Of a DNA stretch of 64,000 bases, positions 1-9,756 are shown piece by piece (position 1 is the first letter of the stretch; every line of letters starts with the position of its first letter). The stretch comes from Lachnospiraceae bacterium (GTDB taxonomy: Bacteria > Bacillota > Clostridia > Lachnospirales > Lachnospiraceae), in NCBI GenBank assembly GCA_014804695.1, contig JAAUZJ010000010.1:56120-120119 (forward strand), in the 5' to 3' direction. Both the position numbers and the translations under genes were made by a program. The notes beneath the pieces are model-generated. The model saw nothing but the letters and a program-made list of their open reading frames with translations, searched no databases and had not been told where the DNA came from.

Positions 1-1
1 T

Positions 2-1093
2 GAAAAGTGCGGTTATGTGCCGATTGATGAAAGCGAGCTTCCTTTGGAGCTTCCGGAGGTAGAAAGCTATATGCCTACCGATAACGGAGAATCGCCACTT
101 TCGACAATGACTGATTGGGTCAATACAACCTGCCCGTGCTGTGGCGGCCCTGCTAAGAGGGAAACCGATACTATGCCGCAATGGGCCGGTTCATCATGGT
201 ATTTCCTGCGTTATACGGATCCTGATAATAAAGACGCACTTGCAAGCAAAGAGGCTCTTGATTATTGGATGCCTGTAGATTGGTATAACGGCGGTATGGA
301 GCATACGACACTGCATCTGTTGTATTCCCGTTTCTGGCATAAGTTTTTATATGACGAGAAAGTAGTGCCTTGTCCGGAACCGTATTTAAAGAGAACCTCA
401 CATGGCATGATTCTTGGTTCCAATGGGGAAAAAATGAGTAAATCGCGCGGTAATGTCGTAAATCCCGACGATATTGTTACGGAATACGGCGCAGACACCA
501 TGCGTACCTATGAGATGTTTATCGGGGCTTTCGAACTTTCAGCAGCATGGTCTGATGACGGTGTAAAGGGCTGTAGACGTTTCCTGGAAAGAGTCTGGAA
601 ACTGCAGGATATTATGAGCGACAGCATGGAATATTCCAAGGATTTAGAGACCAAGATGCACCAGACAATCAAGAAGGTCAGCAATGACTTTGAGAGTCTT
701 AAATACAATACTGCAATAGCGGCCATGATGGCGCTTATCAATGATTTTTATAAAAAGAACGAAGTGACTAAAGCCGAGTTTAAGACACTGATCACGCTTT
801 TAAATCCGGTAGCTCCTCATATTACGGAAGAGTTGTGGCAGCTTGCAGGCTTTGAAGGAAGGGTATATCAGGCAGAGTGGCCAACGTTCGACGAAGAAAA
901 GACAATAGAGGCGACCATAGAAATAGCTGTTCAGATTAACGGAAAGACCAGGGCAACCCTTGATATCGGTAAAGAAGACGCTAAAGAAGACGTTATTGCA
1001 AGGGCAAAGGAGAAGATTGCCGATAAACTCACCGGAACAATTGTAAAAGAAATTTACGTTCCGGGAAGAATTGTGAATATAGTGCAAAAGTAG
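2..1093 (+). CDS. leuS: Leucyl-tRNA synthetase, C-terminal part (5' end outside window)
   Basis: Cytoplasmic class I aminoacyl-tRNA synthetase that charges tRNA-Leu. The reading frame is open from base 2, reading [10 protein letters not shown], so the ATG at 17 in the ORF track is internal. Visible parts are the segment rejoining the catalytic domain ([11 protein letters not shown], then [16 protein letters not shown]), the class I signature [11 protein letters not shown], the alpha-helical anticodon-binding domain ([12 protein letters not shown]) and the short C-terminal domain ending [11 protein letters not shown]. These features match bacterial LeuRS throughout. The gene ends at a strong hairpin terminator. 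Identity is certain; the length of the missing N-terminal part cannot be judged here. Confidence 0.97.
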   Translation, partial: EKCGYVPIDESELPLELPEVESYMPTDNGESPLSTMTDWVNTTCPCCGGPAKRETDTMPQWAGSSWYFLRYTDPDNKDALASKEALDYWMPVDWYNGGMEHTTLHLLYSRFWHKFLYDEKVVPCPEPYLKRTSHGMILGSNGEKMSKSRGNVVNPDDIVTEYGADTMRTYEMFIGAFELSAAWSDDGVKGCRRFLERVWKLQDIMSDSMEYSKDLETKMHQTIKKVSNDFESLKYNTAIAAMMALINDFYKKNEVTKAEFKTLITLLNPVAPHITEELWQLAGFEGRVYQAEWPTFDEEKTIEATIEIAVQINGKTRATLDIGKEDAKEDVIARAKEKIADKLTGTIVKEIYVPGRIVNIVQK

Positions 1094-1169
1094 TATGTGG
1101 AGAATTACAGTTTAAGCATTTTGCAAGTAATGATACAAGTATGGAAGTGAAAAAAATAAACACAAGTAT

Positions 1170-1204
1170 AAAGCGCAAGCCATGATGTAACGGGCTTGCG
1201 CTTT
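1170..1204. terminator. Bidirectional hairpin terminator between leuS and a convergent gene
   Basis: A perfect 12-bp stem, AAAGCGCAAGCC paired with GGCTTGCGCTTT, encloses an 11-nt loop. It lies between the leuS stop and the 3' end of the convergent minus-strand gene at 1209. The plus strand continues with a T-rich stretch, and the minus strand with TATACTTGTG, so it is a better terminator for leuS than for the opposing gene. Confidence 0.8.
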
Positions 1205-1208
1205 GTAT

Positions 1209-1478
1209 TTAACGTTTTTTATAAAACATAGCTACCATCTTATCCATTTTTGCACAGTCTTCTTCGGAAGCGTATTTTTTAATCGTTTTTACGATAATAT
1301 CTATCTCATCATCCGTAAAGCTGACATTATTATCTTTTCCACGCTTGGCAACGGCCATCAGAAAAGGAAGCATCTGCTCCTTGGACAGACCATTGCTCTC
1401 AAAGACAAGCATTTGTAAAAAATCCAGTTTACTTCTTTCAATATGTGCAACATCAGGATCATCTAACCAAGATGCCAT
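1209..1478 (-). CDS. Conserved hypothetical protein, 89 aa
   Basis: I do not recognise this small soluble protein. It is predicted mostly helical and charged, with no signal peptide or membrane segment; the C-terminal half reads TDDEIDIIVKTIKKYASEEDC. The start is supported by AGGAGG eight bases upstream of the ATG on the minus strand. It lies 54 bp downstream of the 159-aa gene in the same direction, so the two probably form an operon. Both are acidic or mixed-charge, helical, and contain a phrase about limits such as LPFLMAVAKRGKD or MLTPEQKTMFEAF, suggesting a functional pair, but the function is unknown. Confidence 0.75.
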   Translation of the reverse strand: MASWLDDPDVAHIERSKLDFLQMLVFESNGLSKEQMLPFLMAVAKRGKDNNVSFTDDEIDIIVKTIKKYASEEDCAKMDKMVAMFYKKR

Positions 1479-1532
1479 AACCCTAACCTCCTATATGGTT
1501 TAATACATAAGTATTTATTTGAATTTAATACA

Positions 1533-2012
1533 TTATGCCTGCGTATTGCTAAAAGCCTCAAACATTGTTTTTTGCTCAGGCGTGAGCATGCCCATAAGCA
1601 TATCTGTCATGGATGTATCAGAAGTATTATTGGAGCCATCGGAGCCCATATCTGGAAACATTTCCTGCATGGCGCTCATGGTCTGGCTCATTTCCTGATA
1701 CATTTCCATAGTCTGGAACATGGATTCCATCTGCTCTAACTGCCGTATTTCCTGTTCGCTGCTATAAGGCTTTAGTTCATGAATCAGTTTTTTTATGTCG
1801 GGTTTTTCATTTTCTCTTGAAGCGGAGTGGACCTGAAAGGGGTGCTTTTTGAACAAGTCTATTGTATACCTAAGTTCCATGTATTTAATATAAATTGCAA
1901 TATTTTTTTGCATGGACGGTTCTATATAGGGGAGAAGAACCTTGAGCTTTTGTATTTGGTTGTTAGTATACAAGGCATCAAATGCCATGACGCTTGAGGA
2001 ATCATCTTTCAT
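1533..2012 (-). CDS. Conserved hypothetical protein, methionine-rich C-terminus, 159 aa
   Basis: I do not recognise this protein. The N-terminal half is helical and describes residues such as NNQIQKLKVLLPYIEPSMQ. The C-terminal half is very rich in Met, Gln and Ser (MESMFQTMEMYQEMSQTMS, then MTDMLMGMLTPEQKTMFEAF) and looks like an amphipathic or coiled segment followed by a flexible linker. There is no signal peptide or membrane span. A GAAAGG sequence precedes the ATG at 2012. It heads a probable two-gene minus-strand operon with the 89-aa gene. Confidence 0.72.
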   Translation of the reverse strand: MKDDSSSVMAFDALYTNNQIQKLKVLLPYIEPSMQKNIAIYIKYMELRYTIDLFKKHPFQVHSASRENEKPDIKKLIHELKPYSSEQEIRQLEQMESMFQTMEMYQEMSQTMSAMQEMFPDMGSDGSNNTSDTSMTDMLMGMLTPEQKTMFEAFSNTQA

Positions 2013-2103
2013 TATTCATATGCCTTTCGATGCCTGCAAATCAACTTTATCAAAGTATATGCGTTACAGAATAGAAAATTTACTTTACAGTAAATACTCT
2101 ATA

Positions 2104-2135
2104 GAAAAATAGGCTCAAATAATGAGCCTATTTTC
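2104..2135 (-). terminator. Intrinsic terminator of the cysteine-rich peptide gene
   Basis: A 12-bp stem, AAAATAGGCTCA / TGAGCCTATTTT, has a 5-nt loop. Read on the minus strand it is followed by TTTCTATAG. It sits 31 bp beyond the stop codon of the 82-aa minus-strand gene and upstream of the next minus-strand gene, so it separates the two transcription units. Confidence 0.8.
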
Positions 2136-2165
2136 CAGATGTGAACGCAAGAAGTGGTGTAAAAC

Positions 2166-2414
2166 TTAGAAGATAGAGTTACCGTTGCCGCAGCAGCTGG
2201 AAAGAAGTAACAACCAGATTAAAGCGTTGCATCCGCAACCGCCGTCATTATTGTTGTTAAAAAGGCTGATTCCGCTGCCACCGCATCCGCAGCCATCATT
2301 ATTGTTGTTACCGCAGATAGAGAATAAGATGATAAGCCATATTAAAGAGCAGCATCCGTTGTTACCCTCTCTTGTGTTATTGCATCCGCATTGAGTTGCT
2401 GATAAATCACTCAT
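2166..2414 (-). CDS. Cysteine/asparagine-rich small hydrophobic protein, 82 aa
   Basis: An unusual small protein with 11 cysteines in 82 residues. It is built from two similar halves. Each has an Asn-rich spacer (NNNNDGCGCGG; NNNNDGGCGC) and a hydrophobic stretch ending in cysteine: CSLIWLIILFSICGN and CNALIWLLLLSSCCGN. It resembles the Lachnospiraceae proteins that databases label chorion class high-cysteine protein, a name based on composition only; that link is from memory. A GGAGG precedes the ATG. It is monocistronic, with its own terminator. It could be a spore-coat, membrane-surface or metal-binding structural peptide, but nothing in the sequence decides this. Confidence 0.72.
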   Translation of the reverse strand: MSDLSATQCGCNNTREGNNGCCSLIWLIILFSICGNNNNDGCGCGGSGISLFNNNNDGGCGCNALIWLLLLSSCCGNGNSIF

Positions 2415-2924
2415 TTTTATGCCTCCATATTTTTATTTGTTTTGTTTTATGGTTTATCTTATGTGCATAGCAGGTCCAGGGTTCCGTAGGAAATAAAAAA
2501 ATATATATTGGCTTGTAAATGTTGGAAAAGTAGAATATGTAAAATGCAATCCAAAGACAAATTATACTATTTAATAAAAAGTGCACAATACAATATATGG
2601 TAGTGTATTTAATCAAAATTAAAATTATATCCAATATATTGCTATACTATTTTTTGTTAACGTAATTTCGTATATATTTTTTCTAAATCTATAATAAATA
2701 AAACATTTGTAATTATATTTTAGATATGATATAAATCTTCTATAATCTTTAAATCTTTGTAAATTATACAGATTCTATGTACTATCTGAGCATTAGTTTA
2801 TATATTATCGTGCTCAATTATTATCCATGAAAATATAAGCAAATATTAGGTGATGGTGAAATTCCGTCTTGCTTAGGCTGGAGTTTATCCATTATACCAA
2901 ATCAAAATAAAGAGAGGATCAATT
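2415..2924. other. AT-rich intergenic region, about 510 bp, with a possible structured leader
   Basis: This gap separates two divergent genes and is strongly AT-rich. The only ORF in it (minus, 2407-2634) overlaps the start of the cysteine-rich gene and looks like random AT-rich translation. Near the right end (2837-2893), AAGCAA pairs with TTGCTT around an inner GATGG/CCGTC hairpin, followed by TGGA gttta TCCA, just before the ribosome binding site of the secreted protein gene. It matches no riboswitch class I can name. Promoters for both flanking genes must lie here but cannot be placed with confidence. Confidence 0.4.
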
Positions 2925-3980
2925 ATGAAAAAAATACTAACAATAATATTAACAGCAGTAACAATATGCATAGGCGCGGCAGCCACAAAACTCCCAGCCT
3001 TTGCCAATTCAAATATTGATATTAACAGTACCGGCTGCCTGACTTTAGAAGGCGGCGATGTCTTATTTGATTCCAAAGATATTGAAGATATTAATACACA
3101 GGTGAAGACTCTTTCTGAGGATTTTTCTGAGGGGAATTATGTCTCTTCTAAGGAAGGAACGTTAAAGAATGTTTTTAATTCTAAAGGAATCATTAATTAC
3201 GATTCGGGAAAAGTTATTTTTGATTCATCGGATCTTATTAAACTTGCAAATGGAATTGATAATTTAAAGACCTGTTATCAGTCTGAGGTGGTAAAATCAC
3301 TTAACAGTATTCACACCTACTATAAGCCTGACGGTACTGTTACGCATATTGAATCGGATGCGATCTCTTCGGATGAAGCTTCAAATCTTACCTTTGCTCA
3401 AATTTGCAATGGTATACTTAAATCCCAGTCGTTGGAACATTTGGCAGGAGAAAATATTATGCCGGCATCCGCGGATAATTTAAGTGAAGGAAGCGCTGCA
3501 TGGGTTGACGGCGATATTGTAATCGGTACAGGTAACGACAATAAGGCCAGTTACGAACAGGGATATGAGAAAGGCTATGAAGATGGCGAAGCCGCTAATT
3601 CAGGTGGAAAATGCTACTATTTAGGAAATATCAGAACTATTTCCCAGGGGCAGTTTTGCTGTGATGTTAAAACAAAGGTACCTGATATCGATTATACGAA
3701 GCTCACTAGGAATAATTTTATTATATGCCCATCTATAATAAATGCAAATACCGAGACGGCTTCATCATCTGCTTCAGGTAGTGGAAAGCCATATTGCACT
3801 ATACCTGAACAAGAGTTGAAATTGCGCAGTATTGCTTATGATAAGGAAAATGGTATTCTGTATTTTAGTGCTCTTCAAATATCCGCGAATGGGGGACTTA
3901 ATAGTGGATCTACTAAAACTGTAGAAACAAATGTGACAGTAAGTATATATCTTTATACCGGTGATATTATCCAGCCTTAG
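2925..3980 (+). CDS. Secreted protein of unknown function, 351 aa
   Basis: The N-terminus is a clear Sec signal peptide: basic MKK, a hydrophobic stretch ILTIILTAVTICIGAAA, and a likely cleavage site after PAFA, near residue 27. There is no lipobox and no LPxTG anchor, so the product is probably released or loosely cell-associated. The mature part begins with a conserved-looking block, STGCLTLEGGDVLFDSKDIE, and contains a charged tyrosine/glycine motif, YEQGYEKGYEDG, near residue 210. The C-terminal third is Ser/Thr-rich and probably beta-structured. A GAGAGG motif supports the start. It is monocistronic with a terminator behind it. I do not recognise the family. Confidence 0.75.
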   Translation: MKKILTIILTAVTICIGAAATKLPAFANSNIDINSTGCLTLEGGDVLFDSKDIEDINTQVKTLSEDFSEGNYVSSKEGTLKNVFNSKGIINYDSGKVIFDSSDLIKLANGIDNLKTCYQSEVVKSLNSIHTYYKPDGTVTHIESDAISSDEASNLTFAQICNGILKSQSLEHLAGENIMPASADNLSEGSAAWVDGDIVIGTGNDNKASYEQGYEKGYEDGEAANSGGKCYYLGNIRTISQGQFCCDVKTKVPDIDYTKLTRNNFIICPSIINANTETASSSASGSGKPYCTIPEQELKLRSIAYDKENGILYFSALQISANGGLNSGSTKTVETNVTVSIYLYTGDIIQP

Positions 3981-4037
3981 ACATTGTGGCTGCTATGCAG
4001 ATTTAATGAATAAAATTCAGAATATAACAAAAACTAT

Positions 4038-4066
4038 AAGAGAATCGGGAATACCGGTTCTCTTTT
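4038..4066 (+). terminator. Intrinsic terminator of the secreted protein gene
   Basis: An 11-bp stem AAGAGAATCGG / CCGGTTCTCTT (one U-G wobble) with a 5-nt loop is followed by TTT AACTT. It lies 58 bp after the stop of the secreted protein gene and before the tepA-like gene. Confidence 0.78.
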
Positions 4067-4169
4067 AACTTATAGGATATCCGCCGTTAGATGGATATGC
4101 GGTTTAACGTATGTTTTCGATTTTAAATTTGAATAATCCATATAAATAAAATTAAGGAGAGATATTATA

Positions 4170-4973
4170 ATGGGAAATAAACAGGAGAATAAGAAAGAGC
4201 AGAATAAGGATAAAAGTAATAAGAATGAGGATAACACTGCGCGAAAAAACGTAAAAAATGATGAGGAAACTAAAGAAAGAAAAGAAGCCAAGGCAGATGC
4301 AGAAAAGCATAGGGATCAGCGGATTGAATCTACAGGTCAGCTTACGCTTGATGAAAGCGAATCTGAGCATAATATACATCTGATCACGATCATAGGGGAG
4401 ATAGAGGGACATGATAATCTCGGAAGTTCTTCTAAAACCACTAAATATGAGCATATACTGCCGCAGCTTGCTGCGATTGAGGACAGTAAGAAAATTGACG
4501 GAGTGCTTATTTTATTAAATACAATGGGTGGCGATGTGGAAGCAGGTCTTGCAATTGCAGAAATGATCGCATCGCTTAGTAAGCCGACTGTATCACTTGT
4601 GCTTGGAGGAAGTCATTCAATTGGTGTGCCTATAGCTGCAAGTACAGATTATTCATATATTGTGCCGACAGGTACAATGGTTATACATCCGGTACGGCTA
4701 AATGGCATGGTAATAGGGGTACAGCAGACTTTTGACTATTTTAAACAGATTCAGAACCGTATTACAGGTTTTGTATGTGAACATTGTAAAATTTCCAAAT
4801 CAAGACTTGAGGAACTTATGATGGAAACAGGCATGCTGACTAAAGATGTCGGAACGGTTTTGGTCGGAAAAGAAGCTGTAGAAGAGGGAATCATAAACGA
4901 AGTTGGCGGAATCAAGGATGCGATAAGTCATCTTCATGATATGGTAGAGAAGAAAAAATCAGATACAAAATAA
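4170..4973 (+). CDS. tepA: ClpP-superfamily serine protease, TepA type
   Basis: Cytoplasmic member of the ClpP/crotonase fold, related to Bacillus TepA (YmfB). The first 50 residues are a highly charged Lys/Glu/Asn extension (KKEQNKDKSNKNEDN). The protease core then begins near residue 70 with the beta strand IHLITIIGEIEGHD. It contains the substrate-binding glycines NTMGGDVEAG, a likely nucleophile Ser near residue 150 in GGSHSIGVPIAAS, and the following His in MVIHPVR, which matches the Ser-His arrangement of the family. It sits directly upstream of ftsK/spoIIIE, as in Bacillus, which strongly supports the assignment. The physiological substrate is not evident; TepA was proposed to degrade leftover signal peptides. 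Confidence 0.88.
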   Translation: MGNKQENKKEQNKDKSNKNEDNTARKNVKNDEETKERKEAKADAEKHRDQRIESTGQLTLDESESEHNIHLITIIGEIEGHDNLGSSSKTTKYEHILPQLAAIEDSKKIDGVLILLNTMGGDVEAGLAIAEMIASLSKPTVSLVLGGSHSIGVPIAASTDYSYIVPTGTMVIHPVRLNGMVIGVQQTFDYFKQIQNRITGFVCEHCKISKSRLEELMMETGMLTKDVGTVLVGKEAVEEGIINEVGGIKDAISHLHDMVEKKKSDTK

Positions 4974-5083
4974 AGGATGACAAGTAAATCCGAAGATGCT
5001 ATACTATATATTGATATATAATGCTTGTATGAAAAGTGGAATTTTTTACCATTTCATAAAAACATAAAGCATGGAGGTTATAC

Positions 5084-7852
5084 ATGGCATCGAATCAGGG
5101 AAGAGGAGCAGGAACGAAGAAAGCCTCCGCAGCTTCCGGAAGAAAATCATCTACAAAAAAATCATCAATGGAAACATCAGGCAGAAGAAATTACCAATCC
5201 AAGGACATGGATAGAAGCAGACGCAATGAGCCTATGGATTTGGCAATCCGTAACGAAATTTTATTTATTGCCATGCTGGCGCTCGCCATTTTTCTGTTTT
5301 TATGTAATTTCGGTGTTGTCGGTAAGGTCGGCGATGTAGTCAGCGCTTGTATGTTTGGTATATTCGGACTTATGGCATATGTAGCCCCTTTGATCATCTT
5401 TTTAGGGATTGCTTTTGGCATGTCCAATATAGGAAATAGTATTGCAACAAGAAAGCTGATTGCTGCGGTTGTGCTTGTTTTAATGTTAGGAATAGTTTTT
5501 GAACTTATAAGCGCCGGATATACAAAGGATGCTGTTTATAATATGGGCGGAATTTATACAAGATGCAGTCAGAACAAAAGCGGCGGCGGGATAATTGCAG
5601 GCTCTCTTGCATTTGCTCTTTATAAGATGCTTGGCATGGTGGGAACCGTACTTGCGATAATTGTTATAGGTATTATCTGTGCTGTAATTATGACAGAAAG
5701 GTCATTTATCGGCGGCGTAAAAGTGCAGGGCAAGAGGGTATATGAACGTTCCATCGAGGATGCTGCTTACAGGCGCGAGCGTGCTAAAGAAAGACGTGAG
5801 GCAAGAGAAGAGCGTCGGATAATGGAAGAGGAACGAAGAAGGGCGCAGGAGGAAGAAAAGGAGAACGAAAAAATTCTCAGAATGGATAAAAAGGTCTCCG
5901 GAGTTATGCTTGATACCGCGCTTGGTCATGAAAAACCAAAAACTGATGCGGAAAATATCAGGGATGATGTTCATGAGATTATCATAAATAGTGAAGTCGA
6001 AGAAGAACCTGTTATAAGGAACAGCAGACCTTATCATTTTATTGAGAATGAATCAGATGAACTTGACGAAATCCATATATCGGAAGAACCGTTTTATGGA
6101 AAAACTAATAACGCCGATATTAGTCCGGTAATACATAAAGAATTGAGAGAAGAAGCAGTCGAGAAAACATATGATACAGTAGATACATATGAGCCGCTAA
6201 AACCACAGGATTCATATACCACTCAGATAGGTAATACCATGTCTTTGGGAACAGGTGTTAACCGAGAGCGTCCTGTAGCCAAAGCGTCAGATAAGGAAGA
6301 ACGAGGCTTATCAAAAGCAGCAGACAGCTTGGGAAATGTTACACAGGTGTCCAATAAACCACCTAAGCAGTATCGTTTTCCCTCACTCAATCTTCTTGCC
6401 AAAGGGAAGAGAAAAAGCGGAGATAATTCCGACATGGAATTAAAAGAGACCGCACATAGATTACAGCAAACCCTTAGTACATTTGGAGTCAAGGTTGCTA
6501 TAACCGAAATAAGTCAGGGACCGTCTGTAACAAGATATGAGCTTCAACCTGAACAGGGCGTTAAGGTAAGTAAGATTGTGGGACTTGCTGATGATATTAA
6601 GCTTAATCTTGCGGCCACGGATATACGTATTGAAGCGCCTATTCCCGGTAAGGCGGCGGTAGGAATAGAGGTACCTAATAAAGAGAATTCTGCAGTTGCG
6701 CTAAGGGATTTATTAGAAACCAGAGAATTCAAAGAGTTTCCGTCCAATCTTGCTTTTGCGGTTGGAAAGGATATCGGCGGTAAAATAGTGGTTGCGGATA
6801 TTGCAAAGATGCCGCATATGCTTATTGCAGGAGCCACAGGTTCAGGTAAATCGGTATGTATTAATACAATTATCATGGGAATCCTGTACAAAGCACACCC
6901 TGATGATGTAAAATTAATTATGATAGATCCTAAGGTAGTAGAATTAAGCGTGTATAACGGAATTCCGCACTTGCTTATACCGGTTGTTACAGATCCGAAG
7001 AAAGCGGCGGCTGCGCTGCATTGGGGTGTAGCAGAAATGACCGAACGTTATAAGAAATTTGCAGATTATAATGTGCGTGATCTAAATGGCTATAACAAGA
7101 AATTAGAGAGTATGAGAGAACAGGGCGAGTCTGATGTGCCGGATAAATTACCACAGATTTTGATCATAGTGGACGAGCTTGCGGATTTGATGATGGTTGC
7201 ACCGGGAGAAGTTGAAGAATCAATATGCCGCTTGGCCCAGCTGGCAAGGGCGTGTGGAATTCATCTTATTATAGCGACACAAAGACCGTCTGTAGATGTT
7301 ATCACAGGTCTTATTAAAGCAAATATGCCAAGCCGTGTTGCATTTGCGGTATCCAGCGGAGTGGATTCAAGAACTATTCTGGATATGGTTGGTGCGGAGA
7401 AGCTGCTAGGTAAGGGAGATATGCTTTTTTACCCGCAGGGCTATCCTAAGCCTGCAAGAGTTCAGGGGGCCTTTGTCTCCGATAAAGAGGTATCCGATGT
7501 AGTTGATTTCCTTAAGAATCAGGAAATAGGTAATGTATACAGTGAGGATATAGAAGAAAAAATTAAAAATATCGGAAGTACGGCATCATCCGGTGCAGTC
7601 GGCGGCTCTTCAGATTCCGATTCAAAATATGACCAATACTTTGCTGAGGCAGGACGGTTTATTATTGATAAGGATAAAGCGTCTATTGGAATGTTGCAGA
7701 GGGTATTTAAGATTGGTTTTAACCGGGCGGCAAGAATCATGGATCAGTTGTGCGAAGCCGGAGTTGTCGGTGAGGAAGAGGGCACAAAGCCGCGTAAGGT
7801 ACTTATGAGTATGGAACAGTTTGAGCAGATGGTAGAAGAGGGAGATTTATGA
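5084..7852 (+). CDS. ftsK: DNA translocase FtsK/SpoIIIE
   Basis: Hexameric ATP-driven DNA pump at the division or sporulation septum that clears chromosomal DNA. The order is: a basic Ser/Lys-rich cytoplasmic start (residues 1-55), four membrane segments (about 58-205), a long charged coiled linker rich in Arg/Glu ([17 protein letters not shown]), then the motor. Walker A is GATGSGKS near residue 583, Walker B is [12 protein letters not shown], and a C-terminal winged-helix gamma domain (about 845-915) contains [22 protein letters not shown], the part that reads oriented DNA sites. At 922 aa it is slightly longer than Bacillus SpoIIIE. The start follows GGAGGTTATAC. The stop overlaps the fhs start (ATGA). 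Confidence 0.96.
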   Translation: MASNQGRGAGTKKASAASGRKSSTKKSSMETSGRRNYQSKDMDRSRRNEPMDLAIRNEILFIAMLALAIFLFLCNFGVVGKVGDVVSACMFGIFGLMAYVAPLIIFLGIAFGMSNIGNSIATRKLIAAVVLVLMLGIVFELISAGYTKDAVYNMGGIYTRCSQNKSGGGIIAGSLAFALYKMLGMVGTVLAIIVIGIICAVIMTERSFIGGVKVQGKRVYERSIEDAAYRRERAKERREAREERRIMEEERRRAQEEEKENEKILRMDKKVSGVMLDTALGHEKPKTDAENIRDDVHEIIINSEVEEEPVIRNSRPYHFIENESDELDEIHISEEPFYGKTNNADISPVIHKELREEAVEKTYDTVDTYEPLKPQDSYTTQIGNTMSLGTGVNRERPVAKASDKEERGLSKAADSLGNVTQVSNKPPKQYRFPSLNLLAKGKRKSGDNSDMELKETAHRLQQTLSTFGVKVAITEISQGPSVTRYELQPEQGVKVSKIVGLADDIKLNLAATDIRIEAPIPGKAAVGIEVPNKENSAVALRDLLETREFKEFPSNLAFAVGKDIGGKIVVADIAKMPHMLIAGATGSGKSVCINTIIMGILYKAHPDDVKLIMIDPKVVELSVYNGIPHLLIPVVTDPKKAAAALHWGVAEMTERYKKFADYNVRDLNGYNKKLESMREQGESDVPDKLPQILIIVDELADLMMVAPGEVEESICRLAQLARACGIHLIIATQRPSVDVITGLIKANMPSRVAFAVSSGVDSRTILDMVGAEKLLGKGDMLFYPQGYPKPARVQGAFVSDKEVSDVVDFLKNQEIGNVYSEDIEEKIKNIGSTASSGAVGGSSDSDSKYDQYFAEAGRFIIDKDKASIGMLQRVFKIGFNRAARIMDQLCEAGVVGEEEGTKPRKVLMSMEQFEQMVEEGDL

Positions 7853-9519
7853 AGTCAGATATAGAAATTGCAAGAGAAGCGGTTTTAGAGCCTGTTACGA
7901 TGGTTGCAGGACGGCTTGGGATTACCCAGGATGATCTGGAATTATACGGAAAATATAAGGCGAAGATTTCAGATGAATATATGGAAAGAATTAAGGATGA
8001 TCCGGATGGTAAGCTTGTTCTTGTAACGGCGATAAATCCTACGCCCGCAGGAGAAGGAAAGACAACCGTGAGCATCGGTTTGGGACAGGCTCTTTGTAAG
8101 ATGGGGAAGAACGCTGTTTTAGCACTTAGAGAGCCGTCTCTTGGGCCATGCTTTGGCATAAAGGGCGGTGCGGCAGGCGGCGGCTATTCTCAGGTTGTGC
8201 CTATGGAGGACTTAAACCTGCATTTTACGGGAGATTTTCATGCGGTCACCTCTGCAAATAATCTACTGGCGGCTATCCTTGATAATCATATTCAGCAGGG
8301 AAATGAGCTTGGCATTGATACAAGGCAGGTAGTGTGGAAAAGATGTCTGGATATGAATGACAGGGTGCTTAGAAATATAGTTGTAGGGCTTGGACACAAA
8401 ACAGACGGTACGGTAAGGGAGGACCATTTTGTAATTACGGTAGCGTCTGAGATTATGGCGATACTTTGTCTGGCGTCGGATATTAAGGATTTAAAAGAAA
8501 GGCTTGGTAAAATAATTGTAGCTTATAATTACGAGGGCAAGCCCGTTACAGCTGCAGATTTACATGCGGTTGGAGCTATGGCAGCGTTACTTAAGGATGC
8601 AATGAAACCAAATCTGATCCAGACGCTCGAACATACTCCCGCGCTTGTTCATGGCGGTCCTTTTGCCAACATTGCGCATGGCTGCAATTCAATAAGGGCA
8701 ACCAAGACCGCGCTTAAAATGGCGGATTATGTAATTACGGAAGCCGGTTTTGGCGCAGATCTTGGCGCGGAGAAGTTTTTTGACATAAAGTGCCGTATGG
8801 CAGACTTAAAACCTGATGCCGTTGTGCTTGTGGCAACGATCAGAGCGCTTAAATATAACGGCGGAATAGAAAAATCAGAACTTTCAACAGAGAATCTTGA
8901 GGCCTTGAAAAAGGGAATAGTAAATCTGGAAAAACATATTGAAAATATACAAAAATACGGCGTGCCGGTTGTCGTTACGCTAAATTCTTTTGTGACGGAT
9001 ACGGCGGCTGAAATTGAATATGTAAAAGGGTTCTGCGAAAATAGAAACTGTGAGTTTGCCCTTGCAAACGTTTGGGAAAAAGGCGGCGAAGGCGGCATAA
9101 AACTTGCAGAAAAACTGCTTAATCTTCTTGAAACCAGGAACTCTGATTTTCATCTGATTTATGAGTCTGAGTTACCTATAAAGGATAAAATTAAGCGGGT
9201 GGCTGAAGAAATTTATGGAGCAGATAATGTAGCGTATACCGTTGAAGCATCGGCGCAGATAAGTAAACTGGAAAAATTGGGATTCGGAGATATGCCGGTC
9301 TGCATTGCGAAAACTCAGTATTCTTTATCAGACAACCCGGCGCTTCTAGGCAGACCTGAAGGCTTTGAGATAGTGGTGAGAGAAGCTTATGTCTGTGCCG
9401 GTGCCGGTTTTATAGTGGTTCTTACAGGAAATGTAATGACAATGCCGGGACTTCCTAAAACACCTGCGGCTTACGGAATAGATGTAACTGACACTGGTGT
9501 CATAACTGGACTGTTCTGA
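7849..9519 (+). CDS. fhs: Formate-tetrahydrofolate ligase
   Basis: Makes 10-formyl-tetrahydrofolate from formate, THF and ATP. It is the first step of the methyl branch of the Wood-Ljungdahl pathway in acetogens and a source of formyl groups for purines elsewhere. The P-loop [10 protein letters not shown] lies near residues 64-73. The conserved [20 protein letters not shown] and the [15 protein letters not shown] block follow, and the C-terminus is the canonical [17 protein letters not shown]. The length of 556 aa is full for the family. It overlaps the ftsK stop by four bases, so the two are translationally coupled, and folD follows after a folded intergenic element. Confidence 0.97.
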   Translation: MKSDIEIAREAVLEPVTMVAGRLGITQDDLELYGKYKAKISDEYMERIKDDPDGKLVLVTAINPTPAGEGKTTVSIGLGQALCKMGKNAVLALREPSLGPCFGIKGGAAGGGYSQVVPMEDLNLHFTGDFHAVTSANNLLAAILDNHIQQGNELGIDTRQVVWKRCLDMNDRVLRNIVVGLGHKTDGTVREDHFVITVASEIMAILCLASDIKDLKERLGKIIVAYNYEGKPVTAADLHAVGAMAALLKDAMKPNLIQTLEHTPALVHGGPFANIAHGCNSIRATKTALKMADYVITEAGFGADLGAEKFFDIKCRMADLKPDAVVLVATIRALKYNGGIEKSELSTENLEALKKGIVNLEKHIENIQKYGVPVVVTLNSFVTDTAAEIEYVKGFCENRNCEFALANVWEKGGEGGIKLAEKLLNLLETRNSDFHLIYESELPIKDKIKRVAEEIYGADNVAYTVEASAQISKLEKLGFGDMPVCIAKTQYSLSDNPALLGRPEGFEIVVREAYVCAGAGFIVVLTGNVMTMPGLPKTPAAYGIDVTDTGVITGLF

Positions 9520-9551
9520 TAATTTCGAAACTCAGTTTTTTAAGACGACCG

Positions 9552-9686
9552 TTGTGAAATATAGACAAATCAACGCAGGGCACACTTGCGCTACTTGTCG
9601 CTCGCAGCGGTACTAAGCTCGAAAATACCTCGCTAAGTACCGGCGGCTCCAAAGTACCCTGCTTATGATTTGTCTATATTGCACAA
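9552..9686. repeat. Nested inverted-repeat element between fhs and folD
   Basis: A 135-bp palindromic element. The 21-nt arms TTGTGAAATATAGACAAATCA and its complement (at 9666) differ at one position. Inside them GCAGGG pairs with CCCTGC, and the centre holds an imperfect hairpin, GCGGTACTAAGCTCG against CTCGCTAAGTACCGGC. It has no ORF and no T-tract. It could be a non-autonomous mobile element (MITE-like) or a structured RNA or processing site in the fhs-folD mRNA. I recall similar CGGTACTAAGC / CTAAGTACCG elements in Lachnospiraceae genomes, but only a genome search would confirm it. Confidence 0.7.
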
Positions 9687-9756
9687 CTAGGTTTTAGAAA
9701 TAGGAAATTTTACAATTATCTAAGATGAGGAGATAAAGAAAGGAGATTACACTAAG

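Noticed and set aside
2407-2634. 75-aa minus-strand ORF upstream of the cysteine-rich gene
   Set aside because: AT-rich, dominated by Ile/Tyr/Lys, no good ribosome binding site, and it overlaps the start of a better supported gene.
5025-5339. 104-aa plus-strand ORF across the ftsK start
   Set aside because: Out of frame with ftsK; its residues are a shifted translation of the ftsK N-terminal Ser/Lys/Glu region.
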